Shown here: positions 32,784 through 43,775 of the stretch, in pieces
Layout of the letters: every line of letters begins with the position of its first letter
How positions within the stretch are numbered: position 1 is the stretch's first letter
Assembly (NCBI RefSeq): GCF_009389715.1
Contig: NW_024067847.1
Location: forward strand, 248,001 to 312,000
Length of the DNA stretch: 64,000 nucleotides
From: Phoenix dactylifera
Lineage: Eukaryota; Streptophyta; Magnoliopsida; Arecales; Arecaceae
Reading direction: 5' to 3'
The notes under the pieces: model-generated
Databases searched by the model: none
What the model was told of the DNA's origin: nothing
The model's input: only the letters and a program-made list of their open reading frames with translations
Program-made: the position numbers and the translations under genes

Positions 32784-33428
32784 AATTGCTAAAGTTCACA
32801 GTTTATGAGCACTCCTGTCACCTTGGATGGTTCAGCTTTTTATATATGTGTGATGAATTTCGTTAAAAAAGATTGTGCCAATAAAAATGAGACAAGAATT
32901 TAGGTAACCATTTTTCCTTATTTTTCTTTAGCAACTCAACCCTTTTTCCAATTTCTTGGTAGATTCTCATAAATATCATAACTATTCTTGCTTGCAACCA
33001 TTGCACTCGTAGCTGGTTATTTGTCACAGTCTTCAAGTGTTGGATACCAGTGAGTTGGGTTCGATCCCATCTTCATCCTGATTTCTGCTGGACTTCCTAA
33101 CATCATAGTTATCAAAATAAAATATGAACAATCAGATGCCGTCAACTTCTATGATAGCTGTAAGACTGTAACCAACCTGATTTTATCCAGAAAGCAATCA
33201 TTGTGTCAAACATGCATGTAGAAATCAACCAATTTGGATTAATATTGGTAGTTGATCATGTCAAAATCCTATATAAGCTAATACAAGTAGGTGTAGCTAT
33301 CTCCCTGTAATTATAAGCATTACGATCGATCCATAGTCAGCTCTAATGGATCCATGCTGCAATATCCCTTGATATACATAGACCTTCGGCCCAGTCTACT
33401 CTGATACGATTTCTAGTAACCCAAGATC
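32784..33428. other. Spacer between Gypsy and CACTA elements
   Basis: This is the original chromosomal sequence between the two large insertions. No gene is recognised. Its right edge (ending ACCCAAGATC) joins the sequence after 52809 once the CACTA element and one ATC are removed. Confidence 0.6.
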
Positions 33429-33444
33429 CACTACAAAAGAAGTA

Positions 33445-33765
33445 ATTTTTCCCGGCGCTTTGCAGAGCTTTTACCGACGCTTATACGCGTCGGAAATTTT
33501 CCTCCCCACGCGTCCAAAAGCGTGACGAAATCGTCGGGCAGGTGGGCGTGGACGATTTTCGTTCCGACGCGTTTCGTCAGCGTCGGCAGATAACCCGACG
33601 CTTTTAAACGCGTCGGCAAAGGCAATTTTTCCAACGCTTTTATGCGTCGGTCTATTACCGACGCTTTTAAGCGTCGGTAGTTCTTGTATTACCGATGCTT
33701 TTGTGCTTCGGTATACCTGTGCCGGGAGAGTTATTGCCGACGCTTTTAAGCGTCGGCAATAGCAT
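33445..33765. repeat. CACTA left subterminal repeats
   Basis: About eight palindromic units of the type CCGACGCTTTTAAGCGTCGG, with variants CCGACGCTTATACGCGTCGG and CCGATGCTTTTGTGCTTCGG. They probably bind the accessory transposase; that is inferred from the family. Confidence 0.85.
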
Positions 33766-34226
33766 TTTTTTTTTTAACAAATTCGTAGAAACAAATATTA
33801 AACCTGTATACAAATTTATAAAACAAATTTTTCCAGCAAAGCAAACACACAACCTATTATCACATCACAAACAAAATTTTTTTATTAATTACTAATCATA
33901 TTATCATATTTGATTACATTATATTTTAAAAATATTAAAAACATACATATCAAACTCCTAAATAAACAGTCTACGAGGTCTCAAGATCGACGGCATTATC
34001 ATCTCCTCTGATTGAAACAGAGTATACTAAGTGAGGAACGAAGGCACAACAAAAATTCTCCAAGAGGGACAAAACCGGCCATAAAAACTTGACAAGAACA
34101 TCTAGGCTGGATGTTAGCTTTCATGGCGTCACATATATTATTAAACAATGTCATATTTGGTTCTTTTCATTATATCAAGTCATGAGGCCATGGCAAAGAA
34201 ATTATGACAGTACTGATAATGGTTTC

Positions 34227-34893
34227 TTACATTCCAAAGAGATTACCCCACTCCATCATGTAGTTACTAAAATTATACTCTGGTATGTACATGAGGTCAG
34301 CTTCTCCATCCACCCCAAATTCTCCAACTAGAGGATGGTAAGTAACTGTTGAGAAGGACGAGGTAGGGCTGCCCTCACCCTCGCCGCCGCCGCCGTTGTA
34401 GCCAGAATCTCCATTCACTGCTTGGGAGAGCTTCCTCATGGACACTTCGGCCTCTGCAAGTTTCTCCTTTAGTTTCATAAGCTGCATGCCAAACAAAATA
34501 CTTGGTTATCTTCTCCGATGAGCCTCAATAACTATGGAGCATCTTTATATGATGCAGTTCTTGAATACTAAACCACATCTATAGTAACTTGGAAGAGAGA
34601 AGCAGACCTCATTCTCAAGGTGGCATTTCTCGACGACGACGGTGTCGTGGACCGACTTAAGCTTGAGATACTCCTCCTCCAGATGCTTGTTCTTGTACCT
34701 CGCCCTTCGGTTCTGGAACCAAACCGCAACCTGCTTCGGGTCTAGGCCGAGCTAGCCGGCGAGGTGCACCTTCCTCCCTGACTCCAATTTTTTCTCCTTC
34801 ACGAAGCTCATCTCCAAGAATTTGACTTGCTGATCACTGAGCCTCCTCTTCTTTGCCTCTCCCCCTGCACCATCCACCTTTGCCTTGTCTCCC
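34227..34893 (-). pseudogene. Captured HD-Zip I homeobox gene fragment
   Basis: Two exons are recognisable. The first (34893-34608, acceptor TGTGCAG before it) encodes KKRRLSDQQVKFLEMSF, KLESGRKVHLAG, then a TAG stop (34752-34754) in place of the usual Glu, then [20 protein letters not shown] and the start of the leucine zipper. After an intron (34607-34482) the second exon (34481-34227) finishes the zipper with LMKLKEKLAEAEVSMRKL and ends in an acidic tail with SPTSSFSTVTY. The helix-3 sequence and SPSSSFST-like tail place it with HD-Zip class I proteins of the HOX12/HOX14/VRS1 type. The N-terminal exon is absent. It lies inside the CACTA element, so it is a transduplicated and disabled copy. 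Confidence 0.85.
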
Positions 34894-35076
34894 CTGCACA
34901 TAGCAAGAAATAAAATGTTTAGCTCAAGAAAAGCCAGCCCAACAAATTACCCAGCCAGCTCAAAACTCTTAAGTCAGAAATATAAATAGCAATTACCAGA
35001 ACAACAGGATCTATCTCTACAGGAAAACAACTCAAAAAAGAAAAAAAAAGACAATCCTATAACATCATCAAGGACC

Positions 35077-35232
35077 TCAGCCAGCAGCCTCCAAGCATAG
35101 TCCTCTGATGCCTTCATAATCTTTCTTTTGCTTCAGCACCATGTGCCCGCTGATCTCCCATACAGCAGGGTTCACTTGAGTATCCAAGAGCTCCTGGCTC
35201 ACTTCACCAAGAGCCTGTTTTTCAGCATAGCA
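35077..35232 (-). pseudogene. Possible captured exon, unidentified
   Basis: On the minus strand a good acceptor (TTTCTTTCCTG...GCTCAG) precedes 51 codons reading CYAEKQALGEVSQELLD, VNPAVWEISGHMVLKQ, KKDYEGIRGLCLEAAG and then TGA. It looks like conserved coding sequence but I do not recognise the family. It lies between the HD-Zip fragment and the Copia insertion, inside the CACTA element. Confidence 0.35.
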
Positions 35233-35469
35233 CTGAGCAATTTGGGCACAGGAAAGAAAATCAGCAAGGCTTGTTTCTACTACACCATGGAAAATTCATG
35301 ATACAATTATGGATTTAGCCCACCTTCGTAAGTTATGATCATATTTAGAAAGAAAAATTAGAATACCGAGAGATCACCCTCTTCCACATACAGGTAATGG
35401 CAATAAATGTTTGATAAACAATTCCTAGCCATCCTTAAAAAAAATTAACCCATCAACTTATGACTACTA

Positions 35470-35884
35470 TGTTAGAAAAAAAAGAAGGAAGCTGGAAACA
35501 GGGGAGAAGGAGAATACTAATTTCATTCACTTTTCTTCACCTTTCATAGTACAGATTGGTGATATTTATACACATTGAGCTGGATTAAAGTGTAACTAAT
35601 CTAGCTATTTAAGCAATGCAAATTGTAACTGAATGTAACTAATCTAAAATTCAAAAAGATGAAGTTTCTAGATCATGGAGTTCAGAGTCCTGTTTCAACT
35701 GGTTTCTGTTTCTCCGTCTCAACAGTTACTGTTCACGAAACGTTTAAACCGTTTGAGACGTTATGAAAGTTTGAACTGAAAGAGAGCCGTTGGGGTTCTC
35801 ATGGGAAGAGCCTGTATTACTGGGAAGAGAGGTTCCGGTGTCTGGATGGGAAGAACCTGTGTTACTGGGAAGAAAATCTTGAGA
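35470..35884 (-). repeat. Copia A 3' LTR
   Basis: On the plus strand it starts TGTTAG and ends CTTGAGA. Both LTRs share the GA end, so in element orientation the LTR begins TCTCAAG rather than TG. Confidence 0.9.
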
Positions 35885-38812
35885 CTCCCCCTCAAGATGG
35901 GCATGGATGTTCATCGTGCCCATCTTGGATAGCAAGAAATGAAAGGAGGTAGCAGGCAGAGCTTTTGTGAAAATATCTGCCAGTTGAAATTTTGAGCTGA
36001 TATGAACCGGATTAATAACTCCTGCTATAACTTTTTCCCTGACAAAGTGGCAATCCAGTTCTATGTGTTTGGTCCTTTCATGGAAGATTGGGTTTTTGGT
36101 GATGTGAAGAGCCGCTTGATTATCACAATATACAAGTGCCGGCTGTGCATGCTGTATCTTGAACTCTTTTAGCAGGGCAAGTAACCAGACAACTTCGCAA
36201 CTGGTGTAAGCTAAGGCCCGGTACTCTGCTTCTGCAGAGGATCTTGATACAATAGCTTGTTTCTTGGTCTTCCAGCTGACCAATGAATCTCCGATGAAGA
36301 TGCAGAAACCAGTGACAAACCTCCTTGTTTCGGGACATGCTGCCCAATCTGAATCACTATAAGCTTTAAGATGAAGGGGAGATTGTGAGGAAAATAATAT
36401 ACCTTGGCCTATAGAGCTTTTCAAGTATCTCAAAATTCTGTGAGCTGCATGTAGATGGATTTGTGCTGGTTTATCCATGAATTGGCTGAGAACATTCACA
36501 GCATACGTTATATCTGGTCTTGTAATTGTTAGGTAAATAAGTCTACCAACCAATCTTCTGAAACTTGTGACATCAACCAAGGAATCTTTGGAGGAGTGTG
36601 ATAATTTGTGATTGATTTCCATTGGAGTTGTGATTGATTTACTGCCAAGAAACCCAGTGTCTTCTAGAATTTCAAGAGTATACTTTCTTTGACATAGGTG
36701 AATGCCAGCAGCTGATCTTGCAATTTCCAATCCCAAGAAAAATTTCAAAGTTCCCAAGTCTTTTATCTTGAATTGAGTATGTAGATATGCTTTGATTGAA
36801 TCAATTGCTGTCATACTATTGCTGCCCACAATAATATCATCCACATAAACTATAAGAGCTACAAAACCATGCTCATCATCTCTTGTGAATAGAGAGTAAT
36901 CAGATTTTGATTGCCGAAAACCAATAGTGGTAAGAGAAGAGGAGAATTTTGAGTACCACTGCCTAGAAGCCTGTTTTAGACCATAGATGGACTTGTGTAA
37001 TTTGCACACCAAATTCATGTTAGATGACTCCCCCTTAATCTGATGACCCGGAGATAATTCCATATATAATTCTTCATCCAACTCCCCATGAAGGAATGCA
37101 TTATGAACATCTAATTGTCCCAAATGCCAACCATGGATTGCTGCTAAGGCAAGAAATACCCTTATGGTTGTGAGTTTTGCTACCGGACTAAAAGTCTCTT
37201 GGTAATCAAATCCTTCTCTTTGTGTGTAGCCCTTAGCCACCAATCTAGCTTTGTATCTTTCAATTGTTCCATCTGATTTAAGCTTGGTCTTGTAAACAAA
37301 CTTGCATCCTACAGCTTTCTTCCCGGGAGGTAGAGAAGTAATGGTCCAAGTTTTGTTTTCTTCCAGAGCTTTTATTTCAGCTCGCATTGCATCTTTCCAA
37401 TGCTGAGAAGTCATGGCTTCAGTATATGTCTTAGGTTCTTTGATCAAGGAGAGGGCGACTGTATATGCTTTGTGGGATGATGAAAGATTGTCATAAGATA
37501 GATGCTTGCACAGAGGGTGGAAGGTAGAACATAACTTTGGGTGTTCGGCAGTTACATTTGTGGCTAACTGGCAATGGTAGTCCTTCAAATAGCTTGGTGG
37601 AACTCTGTTTCTATTGGATCTTCTGAGGAGAATATCAGTATTGTGATGTTCATCTTGTGACAGTGACTCATTTGGCATGTTAATGTCAACAGAACTGGAT
37701 GCTGGAGAGTTGGAAAGATGACTCATTTCCGGTTGACATGGTAAATAAATGTCTGGTAAGGCCGGTGGTAATGAAATTGATGAAGTTTCAAGTTCTTTGG
37801 TACTAGGACTTTGGAAAGGAAAAGTAGATTCATAAAGACAACGTTTCTGGAAATGATACATGATTGAGCTTCTAAGTCATAGACTTTGTATCCCTTAATC
37901 CCTGCTGGGTATCCAAGGAAAATACATTTGCTAGCTCTGGGACTGAGTTTAGTTCTGTTGTGTTTAAGTGTGGAAACAAAACACAGACAACCAAATACTC
38001 TTAAATGGGTATAAGAAGGAACAGAGCCAAAAAAAGTTTCATATGGAGATTTGTTCTTAAGGGTAGGAGTGGGTATACGATTGATTAGATAAGTGGCTGT
38101 GAGAACTGCATCTCCCCAGAATTTTATTGGAAGTGAAGCTTGAAAGAGAAGAGCTCTAGAAACAGTGAGAAGATGTTGGTGTTTCCTTTCCACTATGCCA
38201 TTTTGTTGTGGAGTGTAGACACAGGTTTTTTGATGTATAATTCCCTTGGAACTATAGAACTCAGGCATATGAAACTCCATGCCATTATCAGTTCTGATTT
38301 TCTTCACCTTGGCATTGAACTGGGTTTGAACTAAATGAATGAAGGTTTGCATAAGGTTTCTAGCTTTAGATTTGAACTTCATGAGATATACCCAGGTTAT
38401 TCGGCTATAATCATCAACTATGGTTAGGAAATAGTGATGACCTTGAATGGATGCTTGAGAATAAGGGCCCCATATGTCGCAATGTATTAAATCAAAAGGA
38501 GAAGAAGAAACAGAATTGCTTACAGGAAACGGTTGGTTTTTTTGTTTGGCTAAATGACAAACAGTACATTGCATTGGCTCATTTCCTTTTACATCAGAGA
38601 CATGAGATTGAATTAAATTCAATCGAAGGTTGGATAAGTGTCCCAGTCTAAAATGCCAAAGATCAAAAGAATGTTCGACTTTAGCATGAAGAGCTTGACT
38701 TTTGAAAAATGAAGTATACTTGGGAAGAGTGATTTGGTTGTCTGCAGAACTTGGAAGGAAGAAGTAGAGACCATTATGAACCTTTGCAAACCCAATCGTC
38801 ATCCATGAAGAG
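35744..38812 (-). pseudogene. Copia A integrase-RT-RNase H
   Basis: The polyprotein resumes left of the nested element. The zinc region is [12 protein letters not shown] with CTVCHLAKQ. The integrase core has [18 protein letters not shown] and [11 protein letters not shown] (D, D, E). RT has NKTWTITSLPPGKKAVGCK, QLDVHNAFLHGEL and the active site VYVDDIIVGS. RNase H has AYSDSDWA, SRSSAEAEYRAL and VYCDNQAAL. A single-base frameshift near 37830 separates integrase from RT. The reading frame extends past the RNase H end into the 3' LTR (stop at 35744). It is interrupted by Copia B and this frameshift, otherwise well preserved. Confidence 0.9.
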
Positions 38813-38817
38813 GGGTC

Positions 38818-39758
38818 TGTTGTCGGCGCCCCGCACCGGAACCCACTCACACCAGCGCCGCCACCGACGTCGGACAAGCAAGAGAGATACAAACGGATAA
38901 GCACTCTCTCGCTCCCTCGACTCCGGACTCAAGGATCACCTCTTCGCTCCGCCTACGAAGGGCAAAAGATTACCCCGTGGTATCAGTAGGATAAAACACT
39001 TGAGCACCGCAACGGATTATCAAAGATCAAAGGAAGAAGAAGGAAGAAAATAGCAAAGCAAACACAAAAATGTAACGAGGTTCGGCTACAAATAGCCTAC
39101 GTCCTCCACCGCTCCAAATCTCAATAAGGATGAACTGATTACAGAGATAGCACACACCCGAACGATCACAAGCGATCGATCTACAAGAGATTCACACAGA
39201 ATTCCCTTTGCACAAGAAGTAGGATCCCAATCCTCTTTTTCTCTAGAACCCTAGCCTCACAAACAAGAGTCTCTCTCAAATATACGGCCAATAACCCTAC
39301 CCTAGGGCTCTCATGAGTCCTATATATAGTCTCAAGACCTTCAGATGATCATAGCCGTCGAAACGCCACCAAAAACACCAAAAGAAAATCGTCCGTACGA
39401 TTTTTCGCGAGCCCGAGTCGACTCGGCTGAAGTCCGAGTCGACTCTGGCACGTCTGAACAACTTCCAGTTTAACTGGCACGATCTCGAGTCGACTCCACT
39501 GTATCTCGAGTCGACTCGACGATGCTCCGAGTCGACTCGACTGTAGTTCGAGTCGACTCTGACAGTCCAGACAGAAACATGGTTTTTGCGGCTTTCTCCT
39601 CTCGGGTCGACTCGACAGACCTCGAGTCGACTCGACTGTTCCCGAGTCGACTCGACTGAAGCTCGAGTCGACTCCGACAGTCCGCCAGACAGAAAACTAT
39701 GCAGAATTGATTTTCCTTCAATTCTCTTCATCACCAAAGGTCTCCACATACCCCAACA
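38818..39758 (-). repeat. Copia B 3' LTR
   Basis: It ends CCCCAACA (canonical CA). It contains about ten copies of GAGTCGACTC-type palindromes between 39415 and 39680 and a TATATATA at 39321-39328. Confidence 0.93.
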
Positions 39759-39869
39759 ATCTCCCACTTGGAGACCTTGGGTATATCCTCTTGTTACTTG
39801 GCTCTCCTCTGTGCTCCCACTGAAACTAAATCATCCTAGTGAAATAGGTACGATGCCTCCTCAACGTCT

Positions 39870-42800
39870 TCAAGCATGAAGACCAGCAGAAGCTGAACAA
39901 CTCCTCAGCTTCTCCACCGTGACGACCTTCGTCAACATATCTGCAGAATTCTGACTTGTATGAATCTTCTCCAACTTGACGAGTCCCTGCTCGAGCAATG
40001 ACCTCACGAAGTGGTACCGTATGTCAATATGCTTCGTCCTTGAATGGAAAGCTGAATTCTTTGCCAGATGAATTGCACTTTGACTATCTGAATATAACAT
40101 GCAATCCTTCTGTTCCTTCCCAAGCTCCTTCATCAAGACTTGAAGCCATATTAGTTCCTTGCACGCCTCTGTGGCTGCCACATACTCCGCCTCCGTAGTC
40201 GACAATGCAACAACTGGTTGCAACCTGGAAATCCAACTGACGGCTCCACTGCCCAAGGTGAACAAGTACCCTGTCGTGCTTCTCCTGCCGTCCAAGTCCC
40301 CTGCCATGTCTGAGTCCACATAGCCCTGTAACCGGATCTCAGAACCTCCATAGCACAATGACATGTGCTCAGTGCCTTTCAGATACCTCAGTATCCATTT
40401 GACTGCGCGCCAATGCTCCAAGCCTGGGCAGCTCATGAAGCGACTCACAACTCCCACTGCTTGAGCAATGTCTGGTCTCGTACACACCATAGCGTACATC
40501 AAGCTCCCCACTGCCGATGCATACGGGATTTTTGACATATTGAGCTCCTCCACCCGCGTCTTCGGACTTTGCCCTTTTGAGAGCTTAAAATGGGCACCCA
40601 GCGGTGTGCCAACAGGTTTGGCACCCTCCATGCAGAATCTCCTGAGTACTCGGCTGATGTACTCCGCCTGAGATAGTCTGAGGATATGTTTAGACCTATC
40701 TCTACTGATCCGCATCCCAAGGATCTGTTTTGCTGCTCCTAGATCCTTCATTGCAAATTTTCTTGACAGCTTCAGCTTCAATTTTGCAATCTCATGCATG
40801 CTAGCTCCTGCAACTAACATGTCATCAACATACAATAGCAAGATAATGTAAGATGTACCGAAGTCCCGGAAGTAGCAACAGTGATCCTCCTGACATCTCC
40901 TGTATCCTATCTCAAGCATGTAACTGTCGAACTTGAGATACCATTGTCTGGGTGCCTGTTTCAAACCATAGAGGCTTTTCTTTAGTTTGCAGACTAAGTC
41001 ACCCGTGCCAGCTGCAATGTATCCCTCCGGCTGCTGCATATATATCTCCTCATCGAGATCTCCGTGGAGAAAGGCCGTCTTCACATCAAGCTGCTCTAAG
41101 TGAAGATCCTCTACTGCCACTATGCTCAGCACCGCTCGAATAGTACTCATCTTGACTACAGGAGAAAAGATCTCTGTGAAGTCGATACCTGCTCTCTGCT
41201 GAAATCCTTTTACAACCAGCCTGGCCTTGTATCGCTTCTTCCCGCCTTGCTCTTCCTTCAGTCTGTAAACCCATTTGTTTGACAGTGCTTTCTTCCCCTT
41301 GCGCAGATCCACCAAATCCCACGTTTGATTCTGCTCCAATGACTTCATCTCATCATCCATGGCCAACTCCCACTCCTTCCTGGTATCAACCTCCAATGCC
41401 TCCGTGAAGCATTCAGGTTCACCATTATCTGTGAGCAGCAAATAACTAAGAGTCCCATCATACCTTTGAGGAGGCTTCCCATGAGTACTACGAGTGGACC
41501 TTCTTAGTTGTGGAGGGGGTGCCAATGCTTCAAGTTCTTGCTCTGACTGAGTCTTCTGACCAGAATTTGTAGACTCCTCTTCAGGATCCACAAAACACGG
41601 CTCAACAGGTTTTGTTTCTGATTCAGTGCTCTGCTGCATTTTCTCATTGAATACCACATCATTACTACGAATGATCTTCTTGTGTTCGGGATCCCAAAGC
41701 CGGTACCCAAACTGTTGACCTCCGTATCCAACGAAAATACACTTCTTTGATTTGGCGTCTAGTTTGCTTCTTTGACTGGAATCAACATGGACATAACTGG
41801 TACAACCGAATACTCGTAAGTGCGCCAAATCAATCTTCTTCGCTGTCCATGCTTCCTCAGGAATCCCAAATTCAAGTTTCTTTGATGGCCCTCTGTTGAT
41901 CAAGTAGGCAGCAGTGTTAACTGCTTCCGCCCAAAACTGCTGTGGTAATCCAGCATGTATCCTCATACTCCTGGCACGCTCATTAATTGTTCTGTTCATC
42001 CTTTCAGCAACTCCATTTTGTTGTGGTGTTCCTGGAACTGTCCTTTGCCTGACGATCCCAGCATCTGCACAGTAGTCCTCAAACTCCCTGCTACAATACT
42101 CACCACCGTTGTCCGATCTCAGGCATTTCAACCTCTTTCCTGTCTCGAGTTCTACCATCACCTGCCATCTCCTGAAGACCCCAAATACCTCTGACTTGTG
42201 CTTCAAGAAGAACACCCAAAGCTTCCTGGTAGCATCATCAATAAAAGTAACATAGTACTGAGATCCACCAATGGAAGAAACTGGTGCAGGCCCCCACACG
42301 TCCGTGTGCACGAGATCTAGCTTTTCTTGCTTCCGAGGTTTACCTTCTTTGTTGAATGAAACACGCTTCTGCTTTCCGAGAACACAATCCTCACAGAAGT
42401 CCATCTCAACACTCCTGAGACCCTGCAGCTTTCCCAACTGGTGCATCACCTCCAGTCCCTGATAACTCATGTGCCCAAGTCTACAATGCCATAACTTGGT
42501 GTCCACATCTGCTGCAACAACTCCAATAGAGTTCTCCGTGCCGTTGGTGACATAAAGTGTCCCAACCTTCTTGCCACTAGCCACCGTCAACGAACCTCTG
42601 GATATCTTCCACTGATCAGCTGTGAAAGTAGCCTTGTACCCCTGGCTCGCCAACTGTCCAACAGAAATCAGATTCCTCTGCAGTTGAGGTACGTGCCGTA
42701 CGTCCTCAAGCTCAAGTGAAGATCCAGAAACCAACTTCACTTCCGCGCTTCCCCTTCCTTGTATGGTGCAAGGCTCTCCATCCCCTAGGTAGACTTTGCC

Positions 42801-43745
42801 AAAGTCTCCCTTCTCATATCCTTCAAGAAGCTTCCGTTGGGATGTAGCATGGAAAGACGCGCCCGAGTCTATCACCCAAGACTCGTCACAGGTAGACAAA
42901 GATAGAACGAGGGCATCCATATCACCGTCTTCAGCAAGATTTGCCAGATCCTTGCTGACTCCTTCGGTGTGGTCGCCTTGCTTCCCTTTAGGAGATTTGC
43001 AATCCCTCCTAAAGTGCCCCGTCTTCCCGCAGTTCCAGCACTTCGCTCCCTTGTTCTGAGGTGCTCGAGACCTGCTGGATCTCGACTTCGAGTCGCTTCG
43101 AAATCGACCGTCCTTCTTTTGTCTTCCCCGGTTAGAGGTGTTTAGTGCACTTCCAGACGACTCCGTAGCTCCAGAAGATTTCCTTCTTGCTTCTTCACTC
43201 AGAAGCACTTCCACAACGTCATCAAAAATCAACTTCTCCGTTGCCGAAGAGTTGCTCACCGCCATCACCAGGCCCTCCCAGCTATCAGGCAATCCGGAGA
43301 GGATTAGCAATGCCCGAATCTCATCGTCAAAACTAATCTCCACTGACTCCAACTGGGCTGTGAGTCCATTGAACTCGTTGAGGTATTCTGCTATGCTGCC
43401 GCCATTTTTCATACGAAGATTAAACAACCTCTTCATGAGAAATACCTTGTTTGATGCTGAGGGTTTCTCGTACATCCGCGACAATGTTGCCATCAACTCC
43501 ATCGTCGTCTTCTCGTTTTTGATGTTGAATGCCACTTGGGATGCAAGTGACAATCTGATGGTGCCGAGCGTCTTCCGATCGAGGACCTCCCAGTCTTCAT
43601 CGGACATCTTCTCTGGTTTCTTTGCTCTACCTCCAAGAGGTAAATAGAGATCCTTCTGGTAAAGGTAATCTTCTATTTGCATCTTCCAAAATCCGAAGTT
43701 CGTGCCATTGAACTTCTCAATTCGCAACTTCCCTTCATCCGCCAT
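39870..43745 (-). CDS. Copia B Gag-Pol polyprotein, 1291 residues
   Basis: The start is ATG 43745, just inside the primer-binding site; the longer open frame begins within the LTR, so this ATG is preferred. Domains in order: UBN2-type gag (about 10-190); a basic linker; CCHC zinc knuckle C236-C239-H244-C249; protease with DSGAS at 293-297; integrase zinc region H420/H425 with C451/C454; integrase core Asp482, Asp545 and Glu581; RT about 805-1050 with YVDD at 972-975; RNase H with Asp1144, Glu1185 and Asp1220. It ends near HTSQNSADMLTK and the LTR side. No stop or frameshift was found and all catalytic residues are present. It encodes the capsid and enzymes for copying and inserting the element. 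Confidence 0.95.
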   Translation of the reverse strand: MADEGKLRIEKFNGTNFGFWKMQIEDYLYQKDLYLPLGGRAKKPEKMSDEDWEVLDRKTLGTIRLSLASQVAFNIKNEKTTMELMATLSRMYEKPSASNKVFLMKRLFNLRMKNGGSIAEYLNEFNGLTAQLESVEISFDDEIRALLILSGLPDSWEGLVMAVSNSSATEKLIFDDVVEVLLSEEARRKSSGATESSGSALNTSNRGRQKKDGRFRSDSKSRSSRSRAPQNKGAKCWNCGKTGHFRRDCKSPKGKQGDHTEGVSKDLANLAEDGDMDALVLSLSTCDESWVIDSGASFHATSQRKLLEGYEKGDFGKVYLGDGEPCTIQGRGSAEVKLVSGSSLELEDVRHVPQLQRNLISVGQLASQGYKATFTADQWKISRGSLTVASGKKVGTLYVTNGTENSIGVVAADVDTKLWHCRLGHMSYQGLEVMHQLGKLQGLRSVEMDFCEDCVLGKQKRVSFNKEGKPRKQEKLDLVHTDVWGPAPVSSIGGSQYYVTFIDDATRKLWVFFLKHKSEVFGVFRRWQVMVELETGKRLKCLRSDNGGEYCSREFEDYCADAGIVRQRTVPGTPQQNGVAERMNRTINERARSMRIHAGLPQQFWAEAVNTAAYLINRGPSKKLEFGIPEEAWTAKKIDLAHLRVFGCTSYVHVDSSQRSKLDAKSKKCIFVGYGGQQFGYRLWDPEHKKIIRSNDVVFNEKMQQSTESETKPVEPCFVDPEEESTNSGQKTQSEQELEALAPPPQLRRSTRSTHGKPPQRYDGTLSYLLLTDNGEPECFTEALEVDTRKEWELAMDDEMKSLEQNQTWDLVDLRKGKKALSNKWVYRLKEEQGGKKRYKARLVVKGFQQRAGIDFTEIFSPVVKMSTIRAVLSIVAVEDLHLEQLDVKTAFLHGDLDEEIYMQQPEGYIAAGTGDLVCKLKKSLYGLKQAPRQWYLKFDSYMLEIGYRRCQEDHCCYFRDFGTSYIILLLYVDDMLVAGASMHEIAKLKLKLSRKFAMKDLGAAKQILGMRISRDRSKHILRLSQAEYISRVLRRFCMEGAKPVGTPLGAHFKLSKGQSPKTRVEELNMSKIPYASAVGSLMYAMVCTRPDIAQAVGVVSRFMSCPGLEHWRAVKWILRYLKGTEHMSLCYGGSEIRLQGYVDSDMAGDLDGRRSTTGYLFTLGSGAVSWISRLQPVVALSTTEAEYVAATEACKELIWLQVLMKELGKEQKDCMLYSDSQSAIHLAKNSAFHSRTKHIDIRYHFVRSLLEQGLVKLEKIHTSQNSADMLTKVVTVEKLRSCSASAGLHA

Positions 43746-43760
43746 TGCAGAATAACCAAT

Positions 43761-43774
43761 AGCTCTGATACCAA
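43761..43774 (-). other. Copia B primer-binding site
   Basis: The reverse complement reads TGGTATCAGAGCTA, next to the 5' LTR with a one-base spacer. Confidence 0.88.
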
Positions 43775-43775
43775 T

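Noticed and set aside
34227..34893. HD-Zip I as a functional homeobox gene
   Set aside because: In-frame stop in the homeodomain, missing first exon, and location inside CACTA boundaries.
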